A stretch of DNA of 10,192 nt from an uncultured Eubacteriales bacterium (GTDB taxonomy: Bacteria > Bacillota > Clostridia > Lachnospirales > Lachnospiraceae), in NCBI GenBank assembly GCA_900321145.1, contig ONVB01000068.1, positions 1 to 10,192 of the forward strand, in the 5' to 3' direction. Of the stretch, positions 1 through 6,026 are shown piece after piece. The notes under the pieces were generated by a model. The model was not told the origin of the DNA. It worked only from the letters and a program-made list of their open reading frames with translations, and did no database searches. Made by a program: the position numbers and the translations under genes. Position 1 is the stretch's first letter; every line of letters begins with the position of its first letter.

Positions 1-32
1 CTAAGGGGTACCGCTTGCGGTGGATTCCTTAG
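1..32. repeat. Imperfect hairpin at window edge
   Basis: The ends CTAAGG (1-6) and CCTTAG (27-32) are inverted repeats. The centre CCGC/GCGG (11-14 and 17-20) also pairs, and G-T pairs and small bulges lie between. It is the first of a run of hairpins filling the gene-free stretch below hprK. The fold is read by eye, and the element may continue outside the window. Confidence 0.4.
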
Positions 33-49
33 GACATCGAAGGCCGGCA

Positions 50-70
50 CCTCAACGCTTCGCATTGAGG
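50..70. repeat. Small hairpin with TTC/GAA loop
   Basis: CCTCAA (50-55) pairs with TTGAGG (65-70). After one C-A mismatch, GC (57-58) pairs with GC (62-63) around a TTC loop. The minus strand therefore carries GCGAAGC at the tip. It shares this loop design with the hairpins at 160-172 and 200-212. Confidence 0.5.
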
Positions 71-73
71 TCT

Positions 74-130
74 GCGTCGCTTCGCTCTGGATGACACGGT
101 ATTCTTTAATCACTCGCAGTCCCGAAGCCC
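74..130. repeat. Diverged copy of the intergenic palindromic repeat
   Basis: This stretch keeps the order of blocks seen in the clear copy at 6061-6123: CGCTTCGCTC, then GGATGACAC (near 89-97), then a cytosine/guanine-rich part with CGCAG (115-119) and CCCGAAG (121-127). The middle has drifted, so the TGTCA pairing arm is lost. It looks like an eroded family member next to other hairpins. The match is by eye, so confidence is moderate. Confidence 0.5.
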
Positions 131-193
131 ACGACCCATCCGCACTTCGTGCGTCTGCCGCAGCTTCGCTGCTTATGGTCATGGGTCTACGGG
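128..193. repeat. Branched palindrome with two internal hairpins
   Basis: An outer stem pairs GACCCAT (133-139) with ATGGGTC (181-187), and CCC (128-130) can also pair with GGG (191-193). Inside it lie two perfect 5-bp hairpins, CGCAC/GTGCG (141-153) and GCAGC/GCTGC (160-172), each with a TTC loop. The result is a multi-branch fold rather than a simple hairpin. It is not a tRNA: stem lengths and loops are wrong and no T-loop sequence is present. Confidence 0.5.
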
Positions 194-194
194 A

Positions 195-217
195 GAGTCG
201 CTGCTTCGCAGCAACTC
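195..217. repeat. Hairpin with GCGAAGC core
   Basis: GAGT (195-198) pairs with ACTC (214-217). One C-A mismatch follows, then GCTGC (200-204) pairs with GCAGC (208-212) around a TTC loop. On the minus strand the tip reads GCGAAGC. This is one of four small hairpins of the same design within about 170 bases. Confidence 0.5.
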
Positions 218-225
218 CGAATATC

Positions 226-271
226 ATACAAGTGTGTTTGCCCGTGCAAGCACGGCAAATCACGCTTGTAT
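226..271 (-). repeat. Long 3' hairpin just after hprK
   Basis: The arms 226-247 and 250-271 pair along almost their whole length, about 20 bp, with one G-T pair and two single-base bulges (at 241 and 260). The tip is GTGC/GCAC. It begins seven bases after the hprK stop codon. No run of T follows on the minus strand, so it is not a textbook intrinsic terminator. It may end or protect the hprK transcript, or be part of the palindrome array beyond it. Confidence 0.55.
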
Positions 272-277
272 AATATT

Positions 278-1231
278 CTACTGCGAGCGCGACATATTCT
301 TCTGGATATTCTCCGTGATCTTGTTATAGAACTCCTGCGCAGCATTCTCTCCCATCTTTTTCTGGCGGTTGTTGACTGCCGCTGACTCTATGATGATCGC
401 TATATTTCTTCCCGGTCTAACAGGGATGTTATGGCATATGACCTTGTTGCCGAGTATCTCCGTATAGTGATCCTCAAGCCCCATTCTGTCATAGTTTGCG
501 TCCTTATCCCACTCCTCTAAGTTGATGATCAAGTCTATGCTCTGTGAGAGCTTCACGCACTCCACTCCGAACATCTGCTTTACATTTATTATCCCTATTC
601 CGCGAAGCTCTATATAGTGTCTGGTTATATCCGGTGATGTCCCGACCAGCGTCTCCGCAGATACCTTTTTGATCTCGACCACATCATCGGACACAAGTCT
701 GTGGCCGCGGTGTATGAGCTCTAAAGCCGCCTCGCTCTTACCTATGCCCGAGTCTCCCATGATGAGCACGCCTTCGCCGTACACATCGACGAGAACCGCA
801 TGTATGGATATCCTCGGTGCCAGCTCCACGTGAAGCCAGCGAACCACCTCATGCACGAAGTCCGAGGTCGTGTCCGACTTATCTGTCAGGATCGGCACAC
901 CGTACTTCTTACCCTCCTCTATGATAAAATCATAGGGCTGCAGATTTCTGCAGAAAATAAGACAGGGGATCTTATATCCGAACATCTTGTCAAATATCTC
1001 GATGTTCTCTTCCCTTGTGTGCATATTTGCGATATAAGCATACTCGACATTTCCGCATATCTGTATACGCGCGGCGTCGAAGTGCTCAAAGAAGCCCGCA
1101 AGCTGTACCGCGGGGCGATTCATGTTCGGATCCTTGATAAGTATCTTATCCGTGTCAATCTCAGGCGTGTGGTTGACAAGATTCATCTTATTGATCAGGT
1201 CCGTGACTGTTACACTGTATTCCTGCTCCAT
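278..1231 (-). CDS. hprK: HPr kinase/phosphorylase
   Basis: This enzyme phosphorylates HPr (and Crh, where present) on Ser46 using ATP or pyrophosphate, and reverses the reaction with phosphate. It is the sensor kinase of carbon catabolite control in low-GC Gram-positives and acts in the cytoplasm as a hexamer. The 317-residue length is normal. A typical N-terminal domain covers about 1-130. The C-terminal kinase domain shows the Walker A loop GDSGIGKS (159-166), the family-conserved His144, RGHRLVSDD (175-183) with the paired acidic residues used in catalysis, the HprK signature IELRGIGIIN (207-216), and VRPGRN (271-276). The ATG at 1231 has AAGGAG five bases upstream. It lies downstream of spoVG, 54 bp away, with an intrinsic terminator in the gap, so its transcription probably depends on readthrough or a promoter inside spoVG. 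Identification is secure. Confidence 0.97.
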   Translation of the reverse strand: MEQEYSVTVTDLINKMNLVNHTPEIDTDKILIKDPNMNRPAVQLAGFFEHFDAARIQICGNVEYAYIANMHTREENIEIFDKMFGYKIPCLIFCRNLQPYDFIIEEGKKYGVPILTDKSDTTSDFVHEVVRWLHVELAPRISIHAVLVDVYGEGVLIMGDSGIGKSEAALELIHRGHRLVSDDVVEIKKVSAETLVGTSPDITRHYIELRGIGIINVKQMFGVECVKLSQSIDLIINLEEWDKDANYDRMGLEDHYTEILGNKVICHNIPVRPGRNIAIIIESAAVNNRQKKMGENAAQEFYNKITENIQKNMSRSQ

Positions 1232-1248
1232 AATGCTCCTTTTAAGTG

Positions 1249-1279
1249 AAAAAGGGGCTTAAACCAAGTTTAAGCCCCT
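1249..1279 (-). terminator. Intrinsic terminator between spoVG and hprK
   Basis: A perfect 12-bp stem (1253-1264 with 1268-1279) and a three-base loop are followed on the minus strand by a run of five T (1253-1249). This is a textbook Rho-independent terminator for spoVG transcripts. It ends only about 17 bases before the hprK start codon, leaving no room for a separate promoter after it. Confidence 0.92.
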
Positions 1280-1285
1280 AAGTTG

Positions 1286-1558
1286 TTATTCGTCTTCCGT
1301 TTGAGAGGCAACCTCCTCGTACTTCTCAAGTATAAGAGTCTGTATCTTATCTCTTGTATCGGAGTTGATGGGATGTGCTATATCCCTGTACTCTCCGTCT
1401 GATGCTTTGCGACTCGGCATGGCTATGAATAAGCCCTTTTCTCCCTCGATGACCTTGATATCGTGTACCACGAATTCATTGTCGATCGTGATTGAGACAA
1501 CCGCTCTCATCTTTCCTTCCTGGTTAACCTTCCTGACTCTTACATCTGTTATCTGCAT
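1286..1558 (-). CDS. spoVG: SpoVG regulatory protein
   Basis: SpoVG is a small nucleic-acid-binding regulator, first known from septum formation in Bacillus sporulation and later as a DNA/RNA-binding global regulator in Staphylococcus, Listeria and Borrelia. The 90-residue protein opens with MQITDVRVRKV and carries the family hallmarks FVVHDIKVIEG (29-39), GLFIAMPSRK (42-51) and DIAHPIN (59-65), followed by a short acidic tail. Length is typical. AGGAGG sits six bases before the ATG at 1558, a strong site. The gene starts 34 bp after glgD and ends at an intrinsic terminator. In Bacillus spoVG lies near purR and glmU, so placement beside the glg genes differs. Presence is compatible with a spore-forming lineage but does not prove sporulation, since non-sporulating Firmicutes keep it. 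Confidence 0.96.
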   Translation of the reverse strand: MQITDVRVRKVNQEGKMRAVVSITIDNEFVVHDIKVIEGEKGLFIAMPSRKASDGEYRDIAHPINSDTRDKIQTLILEKYEEVASQTEDE

Positions 1559-1573
1559 GTTTTACCTCCTACG

Positions 1574-1610
1574 TTCAGAACGCGGATTTCTCTTAAAGCG
1601 CGTATCTGAA
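1574..1610 (-). promoter_or_regulatory. Hairpin over glgD stop and spoVG leader
   Basis: TTCAGAACGCG (1574-1584) pairs with CGCGTATCTGAA (1599-1610), leaving A1604 bulged and a 14-base loop. The stem covers the last glgD codons and stop, and ends shortly before the spoVG AGGAGG. No T run follows, so it is more likely an RNA processing, stability or coupling element than a terminator. Its function is inferred. Confidence 0.45.
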
Positions 1611-2717
1611 GTTTTTCTCTACGATGACCTTGATCTGATCGGGATCACCTGTATGTACTGTATTTGCTCTTAATGTATCTCTGCTCTCAACGATGCAATT
1701 CTCGATATAGCAATTATCACCGATATGTACATCATTTAAGATAATAGAGTTCTTTATAACACAATTGTTACCGATGTAAACCTTCTTGAAGAGGATCGAA
1801 TCCTCCACGGTTCCGTTGATTATGCTTCCGCTCGCTATAAGGCTGTTGGATACGACCGCATCCTTGTTATACTTGGCAGGCGGGAGATCCTCAACCTTCG
1901 AGTATACATCCGGGTGCTGTCTGAAGAAGTAATCTCTTATGTCCTTCTTCAGGAAGTCCATATTCGTCTTGAAGTACGAATCGACTGTTCCTATATTTCT
2001 CCAATAAGACTGGAGCTTGTAAGCATATATCTTCTTAACATTCTTGTATCTTACAAGTATGTCTGATACAAAATCGCTTCTGCCCTCTGCGGCGCAGGCC
2101 TCAAGGAGCTCTATCAGCTGTCTTCTTCTGACTACATATACACCGACCGAAGCTGTATTGGTCTCCGCAACAAGAGGCTTCTCCTCGAAGCTTATGATCC
2201 TGTTATCATCCGCAAGCTTTACAACACCGAAGCGGTTGATATCGTCCTCATCGGGCTGGATATCCTTGACAACTACCGTTATGTCCGCGCCGGTTGCAAT
2301 ATGCTCCTCCAAAACCTTGTTGTAATCAAGCTTATAGATACCGTCACCGGAAGCTATGACCACATAAGGCTCATGAGCCGACTTGAGGAAATTAATATTC
2401 TGGTAGAGGGCATCTGCCGTGCCTCTGTACCAGTAGCTGTTCGTAGCTGTGATAGTCGGAGTGAAGAGGTATAAGCCTCCCTGCTTTCTTCCGAAATCCC
2501 ACCACTTTGATGAATTCAAGTGCTCATTAAGTGAGCGCGAGTTGTACTGTGTATATACGGCAACCTTCTGTATATGGGAGTTGGTCATATTTGAAAGTGC
2601 AAAGTCTATCGCTCTGTAGCTTCCGACCATCGGCATAGCAGCAACCGCACGCTTTGCGGAAAGCTCTCCCATCCTGCCGCTGTTACCGCCTGCAAGTATT
2701 ATTCCTATAGCTCTCAT
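1593..2717 (-). CDS. glgD: Glucose-1-phosphate adenylyltransferase subunit GlgD
   Basis: This is the second, largely regulatory subunit of Firmicutes ADP-glucose pyrophosphorylase, which pairs with GlgC to make ADP-glucose for glycogen. The nucleotidyltransferase fold spans about 1-250, followed by left-handed beta-helix repeats (about 285-345). GlgD-typical text includes LAGGNSGRMGEL (8-19), KWWDFGRKQGGLY (71-83), WYRGTADALYQN (96-107), SGDGIYKLDY (123-132) and FEEKP (177-181). Compared with GlgC, the glycine-rich loop is altered and the Lys of the KPAV motif is Val25, consistent with weak or no catalysis. I place the start at ATG 2717 (374 residues), because AGGTG sits six bases upstream and GlgD proteins usually begin MRAIGI or similar. 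A GTG at 2726 would add three residues but has a poorly spaced site. The start is one base after the glgC stop (TGAGATG), indicating translational coupling. Confidence 0.95.
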   Translation of the reverse strand: MRAIGIILAGGNSGRMGELSAKRAVAAMPMVGSYRAIDFALSNMTNSHIQKVAVYTQYNSRSLNEHLNSSKWWDFGRKQGGLYLFTPTITATNSYWYRGTADALYQNINFLKSAHEPYVVIASGDGIYKLDYNKVLEEHIATGADITVVVKDIQPDEDDINRFGVVKLADDNRIISFEEKPLVAETNTASVGVYVVRRRQLIELLEACAAEGRSDFVSDILVRYKNVKKIYAYKLQSYWRNIGTVDSYFKTNMDFLKKDIRDYFFRQHPDVYSKVEDLPPAKYNKDAVVSNSLIASGSIINGTVEDSILFKKVYIGNNCVIKNSIILNDVHIGDNCYIENCIVESRDTLRANTVHTGDPDQIKVIVEKNFRYAL

Positions 2718-2718
2718 C

Positions 2719-3987
2719 TCACTCACCTACCTTTATTATACTTGATCCGCTCTTCAGCAGACCGCCCGGGTACTCATCTTCCGTAGTCTCTCCGAATATA
2801 GCCACATTCTTGCCTATCTTAACATTTGCAGGAATGACTGAATTCTCTCCTACGGTCACAAGTCCGAATGAGTAGATGTGAGGTGCGAGCTCATTCTCGG
2901 CTTCCTCTCCCACACCGAGCTCGGTGTTCTTGCCGACCACCGTGTTCTCAGCTATGATCGCCTTGTCTATAACAGCGCCATCCTCTATTACCACACCGTT
3001 CATGATGATCGAATTCTTGATGACTGCGCCCTTGCCTATGGTAACTCCGGAGCCGATAACCGAGTGCTCTATGGTTCCGTATACTTCGGTTCCCTCACCG
3101 ACTATACTCTCGGTCACGGAGCCGTTCGGATCTATGTACTGAGGCGGAAGCACATCACTCTTGGTGTATATGCGCCAGAATTCTTCATAGAGGTTGAACT
3201 CCGGTATGATATCCACGAGCTCCATATTTGCTTCCCAGTAGGATCCTAAGGTTCCTACGTCCTTCCAGTAACCCTTGTAATCGTAAGCGCATATCTTGCT
3301 GCCTCTCTCATGGCAGTACGGAATGATATGCTTACCGAAGTCGCACGAGGGCTGATCCTTGAGTTCGGTCAGCGCATCGCGAAGTACCTTCCAGTTGAAG
3401 ATGTATATACCCATGGATGCCTTATTTGATCTCGGGTGCTCAGGCTTCTCTTCAAACTCCTGTATGCATCCCGTGTCATCGGTAATGACAACGCCGAAAC
3501 GGCTTGCTTCCTCCATGGGAACCTGATATGTGGCAAGAGTTATGTCAGCCTTGCTTGTCTTGTGATAGTCAAGCATGACCTCATAATCCATCTTGTAGAT
3601 GTGATCTCCCGAAAGAATAAGCACATAATCAGGATTGTAATAGTCGATATACTCGAGATTCTGATAGATAGCATTTGCGGTACCTGTGTACCACTGACTG
3701 TTGGTGCTTGTCTCGTAAGGCGGAAGCACCGTAACGCCTCCGATATTCCTGTCTAAGTCCCACGGAATACCTATGCCGATGTGCTGGTTCAGACGCAGAG
3801 GTCTGTACTGTGTGAGCACACCTACGGTATCAATACCTGAATTGATACAGTTAGAAAGCGGGAAGTCGATGATCTTGTACTTACCGCCGAAAGCCACAGC
3901 AGGTTTAGCAAGCTTTGAGGTCAAAACACCCAAGCGGCTGCCCTGTCCGCCGGCTAAGAGCATGGCAATCATTTCCTTTTTTATCAT
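2719..3987 (-). CDS. glgC: Glucose-1-phosphate adenylyltransferase GlgC
   Basis: This is the catalytic subunit of ADP-glucose pyrophosphorylase: ATP plus glucose-1-phosphate gives ADP-glucose and pyrophosphate, the committed step of bacterial glycogen synthesis in the cytoplasm. The protein is 422 residues from the chosen start, normal for the family. Motifs in order are LAGGQGSRLG (11-20, nucleotide loop), KPAVAFGG (28-35), WYTGTANAIYQN (99-110), SGDHIYKMDY (126-135, with catalytic Asp128), FEEKP (178-182, sugar-phosphate site) and GYWKDVGT (239-246). A beta-helix C-terminal domain follows (about 290-400), which in this family carries allosteric and subunit contacts. An upstream TTG at 4008 is unlikely: it would place the ribosome binding site GAGGGG inside the coding region. 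glgC leads a glgC-glgD-spoVG transcript from a promoter just upstream. Confidence 0.96.
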   Translation of the reverse strand: MIKKEMIAMLLAGGQGSRLGVLTSKLAKPAVAFGGKYKIIDFPLSNCINSGIDTVGVLTQYRPLRLNQHIGIGIPWDLDRNIGGVTVLPPYETSTNSQWYTGTANAIYQNLEYIDYYNPDYVLILSGDHIYKMDYEVMLDYHKTSKADITLATYQVPMEEASRFGVVITDDTGCIQEFEEKPEHPRSNKASMGIYIFNWKVLRDALTELKDQPSCDFGKHIIPYCHERGSKICAYDYKGYWKDVGTLGSYWEANMELVDIIPEFNLYEEFWRIYTKSDVLPPQYIDPNGSVTESIVGEGTEVYGTIEHSVIGSGVTIGKGAVIKNSIIMNGVVIEDGAVIDKAIIAENTVVGKNTELGVGEEAENELAPHIYSFGLVTVGENSVIPANVKIGKNVAIFGETTEDEYPGGLLKSGSSIIKVGE

Positions 3988-3994
3988 AGTGTCA

Positions 3995-4000
3995 CCCCTC
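3995..4000 (-). promoter_or_regulatory. Ribosome binding site fixing the glgC start
   Basis: GAGGGG on the minus strand lies seven bases before the ATG at 3987. It would fall inside the longer reading frame that starts with TTG at 4008, so it supports the shorter protein. Confidence 0.75.
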
Positions 4001-4018
4001 TTTAGCAAAATATGTATG

Positions 4019-4045
4019 ATTATAACATTAAATCACAAAAAGTGA
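4019..4045 (-). promoter_or_regulatory. Probable glgC promoter with extended -10
   Basis: The minus strand carries TGTTATAAT (4027-4019), a perfect extended -10 box. A weak -35-like TTTCAC lies 17 bases upstream. The predicted RNA start near 4012 gives a leader of about 25 bases to the glgC ATG. A short palindrome, TCAC-5-GTGA (about 4033-4045), overlaps the spacer and could be an operator. It does not match a cre consensus. The region is very A/T rich. Confidence 0.6.
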
Positions 4046-4110
4046 AATACTTTTTATGCAATTTTTATAATTTGATACATAATATATCCGAAAATGTAAT
4101 AATAACAACC

Positions 4111-4159
4111 AAAAAGGACATCCGATAAACATTTATGATCTTACCGAATGTCCTTTTTT
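4111..4159 (-). terminator. Intrinsic terminator after the 119-aa gene
   Basis: The arms 4111-4128 and 4141-4158 pair over 18 positions including G-T pairs, with a 12-base loop. An A run lies on one side and a T run on the other, so it can terminate in either direction. It closes the nfeD-SPFH transcript and separates it from the glgC promoter. Confidence 0.88.
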
Positions 4160-4193
4160 AATCCTCATTGATATGTTTTTTCGCCGGCATGCA

Positions 4194-4553
4194 TCAATAT
4201 GCTTCGGCAGCGTCCTTCATATTTTTCAGGAACGGAAGGAAGTCAACTTCGAGGCAGGCCGCAAGCTTTACATCATCCTTCTCGGGAAGAATCTTGCCGA
4301 GTCTGCTGACAGCGGCCGCCATATGGCTCTTATCCACTCTCTCCGTATCACGGTTGATAAAGCTTTCACAACTGTTGAAGACCTCTATCTCCCAGTTGAT
4401 CCCCTGGATAACCAGATTGAACAGCTCCTCCGTATCAGACTCTCTTCCTTCTCTCAGTTCATTTATGACGGTTTTCGTTCCACAGATAATGTCATAGCTG
4501 TAGTCGAAAAGCTCGTCCATGATCTTCTTTCTTATTTCTTCAATATCCGCCAT
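4194..4553 (-). CDS. Uncharacterised 119-aa helical protein
   Basis: I do not recognise this family. The 119-residue product has no signal peptide or membrane segment and appears all-helical. Amphipathic stretches lie near 1-35, 40-68, 75-88 and 95-118, and charged residues (E, D, K, R) are frequent. Three cysteines (24, 62, 100) are spaced too widely for a metal-binding motif. AGAGG lies four bases before the ATG at 4553, and codon usage matches the neighbours, so it is a real gene. It is 58 bp downstream of the SPFH gene and is followed by a strong terminator, so it is probably the last gene of the nfeD-SPFH operon. That suggests, but does not show, a cytoplasmic role linked to the SPFH scaffold. 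An independent housekeeping role is equally possible. Confidence 0.85.
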   Translation of the reverse strand: MADIEEIRKKIMDELFDYSYDIICGTKTVINELREGRESDTEELFNLVIQGINWEIEVFNSCESFINRDTERVDKSHMAAAVSRLGKILPEKDDVKLAACLEVDFLPFLKNMKDAAEAY

Positions 4554-4570
4554 GTTTCCTCTTCCCCTTT

Positions 4571-4622
4571 TATAAGAGCCTTTACTTCACTTAAAGATGA
4601 CACATCAGTCTCTAATTCTTTT
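4571..4622. repeat. Eroded copy of the intergenic palindromic repeat
   Basis: The stretch matches the block order of the clear copies with substitutions: TATAAGAGCCTTTACTTCAC, then AGATGACAC (4595-4603), then ATTCTTTT (4615-4622). The inner palindrome is damaged. It fills the gap between the SPFH gene and the 119-aa gene, and its right end overlaps the SPFH stop codon. By-eye similarity only. Confidence 0.4.
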
Positions 4623-5544
4623 CCTTTGCTATCTCGGTGATCGATGATGCAAGTCCTGCGATCGAAGCGATCTCCGAAGGTATGATAAGCTTCGTGGCCT
4701 GGCCGTTTGCGGCTTTCTCGAAAGCCTCTAAGCTCTTTAATGTAAGAACCGACTTGTCGGCTTTTGCCTCATTCAAGGCCTTGATACCGTCGGCGGTAGC
4801 CTGCTGAACCTTAAGTATAGCCTCAGCCTCACCTTCTGCCCTTCTTATCGTAGCTTCCTTGGTTGCTTCCGCACGGAGGATAGCCGATGCCTTCTCGGCC
4901 TCTGCTGCAAGGATGAGCGACTCCTTCTGACCTTCCGCACGAAGGATGGCCGACTTCTTCTCACCTTCTGCGATAAGGATCTGCTCACGGCGTTCACGCT
5001 CTGCCTTCATCTGCTTCTCCATCGCATCCTGGATGGCTGCGGGAGGAATGATATTCTTTAACTCCACACGGTTAACCTTGATGCCCCACGGGTCGGTTGC
5101 TTCATCGAGTGTAGCACGCATCTTGGTGTTGATGGTCTCTCTTGAGGTAAGTGTCTGGTCAAGCTCAAGCTCACCGATGACATTTCTTAAGGTTGTGGCC
5201 GCCAGGTTCTCTATAGCCATAAGAGGATTCTCAACGCCGTAAGCGTAGAGCTTCGGATCGGTTATCTGGAAGAATACGACCGTATCTATCCTCATGGTTA
5301 CATTATCCTTGGTGATAACCGGCTGAGGCGGGAAATCCGCAACCTGCTCCTTAAGAGATACTCTCCTTGCTACCTTGTCAAATATCGGAAGCTTCATCTT
5401 GAAACCTGCCGACCATGTCGTATGGTAGGTTCCCACACGCTCGATAACATACGCATATGCCTGCGGTACAACCCTTATACAGCTGCACGCAATGATAACT
5501 GCCAAGAATACAACAAATAAACCAAATACCTGTCCTGCTGACAT
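4612..5544 (-). CDS. SPFH/band-7 (stomatin-like, QmcA type) protein
   Basis: This is a membrane scaffold of the stomatin/prohibitin/flotillin superfamily. Such proteins form large oligomers in membrane microdomains and often modulate proteases or stress responses. The 310-residue protein has an N-terminal membrane segment (about 5-22), then the SPFH domain (about 26-180). Stomatin-like text includes RVGTYHTTWSAGFKMKLP (36-53), VSLKEQV (62-68), VITKDNVTMRIDTVVFFQI (76-94) and WGIKVNRVELKNIIPP (153-168). A long helical coiled coil follows (about 175-262) with repeated AEG/AEA units such as IAEGEK, RAEGQK, AAEAEK and RAEATK. A small C-terminal hydrophobic end (about 284-302) completes it. GGAGGG sits seven bases before the ATG at 5544. 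It lies 17 bp after an nfeD gene, the classic NfeD-SPFH operon, so the two probably act together. Confidence 0.94.
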   Translation of the reverse strand: MSAGQVFGLFVVFLAVIIACSCIRVVPQAYAYVIERVGTYHTTWSAGFKMKLPIFDKVARRVSLKEQVADFPPQPVITKDNVTMRIDTVVFFQITDPKLYAYGVENPLMAIENLAATTLRNVIGELELDQTLTSRETINTKMRATLDEATDPWGIKVNRVELKNIIPPAAIQDAMEKQMKAERERREQILIAEGEKKSAILRAEGQKESLILAAEAEKASAILRAEATKEATIRRAEGEAEAILKVQQATADGIKALNEAKADKSVLTLKSLEAFEKAANGQATKLIIPSEIASIAGLASSITEIAKEKN

Positions 5545-5561
5545 ATAAAATCCCTCCTTTT

Positions 5562-6008
5562 TTAAAGACCGGCTCTCCTTACGATAGCCTTCACTCCTTC
5601 TATGCTCTCAACCACTACGGTCTGCCCCTTCTCGATCTGAGAGGTGTCAGCCGATCTCGCCGTCCACTCAACTCCGTTGAGCTTGACCGCACCTGTAGCT
5701 TTCAGATTATCGATGGTTTCCGTCACTATCCCCTGCTTGCCTATCAGACTGTCTATGTTGGTTTTCTCTATGTCCTTCATAAACTTTGTCTTCGCGAGCG
5801 GTCGCATAAAGAACAGCAACGCCAGCGATACGACGGCAAAGCAGATCAGCTGGGGTACGAACGGTACGCCACACACAGCCAGTATAGCTGTGACAAATGC
5901 TCCGCCTGCGAACCATATGCTCGTCAGTCCCAAAGAAAGCATCTCGGCAACCACCATGACAGCGGCAACCACAAGCCACAGGATCATATCCTGCATCTCT
6001 TTGCTCAT
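5562..6008 (-). CDS. NfeD-like membrane protein
   Basis: This is a short NfeD-family protein, the usual operon partner of SPFH proteins, thought to help assemble or regulate them at the membrane. The 148-residue product has three hydrophobic segments (about 8-25, 31-47 and 49-68). A cytoplasmic OB-fold domain follows (about 86-145) with the typical LIGKQGIVTETI (88-99), GAVKLNGVEWTARS (106-119) and KGQTVVVESIEGVKAIVR (127-144). It lacks the ClpP-like serine protease domain of long NfeD forms. I start it at ATG 6008, because AAGGAGGG ends six bases upstream. The ATG at 6014 directly touches that site and cannot be used efficiently. It leads the nfeD-SPFH operon, with a palindromic repeat region upstream where a promoter was not clearly seen. 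Confidence 0.93.
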   Translation of the reverse strand: MSKEMQDMILWLVVAAVMVVAEMLSLGLTSIWFAGGAFVTAILAVCGVPFVPQLICFAVVSLALLFFMRPLAKTKFMKDIEKTNIDSLIGKQGIVTETIDNLKATGAVKLNGVEWTARSADTSQIEKGQTVVVESIEGVKAIVRRAGL

Positions 6009-6014
6009 ACACAT

Positions 6015-6022
6015 CCCTCCTT
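6015..6022 (-). promoter_or_regulatory. Ribosome binding site fixing the nfeD start
   Basis: AAGGAGGG on the minus strand is six bases from the ATG at 6008 but directly abuts the ATG at 6014. The spacing favours the downstream ATG. Confidence 0.75.
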
Positions 6023-6026
6023 ATTT

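Noticed and set aside
128..193. Cloverleaf-like fold considered as a tRNA gene
   Set aside because: Stem lengths do not fit, loops are only three bases, and there is no T-loop consensus, anticodon arm or acceptor end.
226..271. Hairpin after hprK as a standard intrinsic terminator
   Set aside because: The stem is strong but no T run follows on the transcribed strand, so only a terminator-like or stability role can be proposed.
91..385. Two plus-strand small open frames in the gene-free end (91-273 and 149-385)
   Set aside because: They cover palindromic repeat DNA and overlap the hprK end. Protein sequence is low quality, with no credible ribosome binding site.
800..1249. Plus-strand open frame of 149 codons
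   Set aside because: It is the antisense of hprK, which shows conserved catalytic motifs in the other strand.
4820..5000. Internal near-repeats in the SPFH gene considered as a tandem DNA repeat or CRISPR
   Set aside because: They encode the AEG/AEA coiled-coil units in frame, and have no regular spacer structure.
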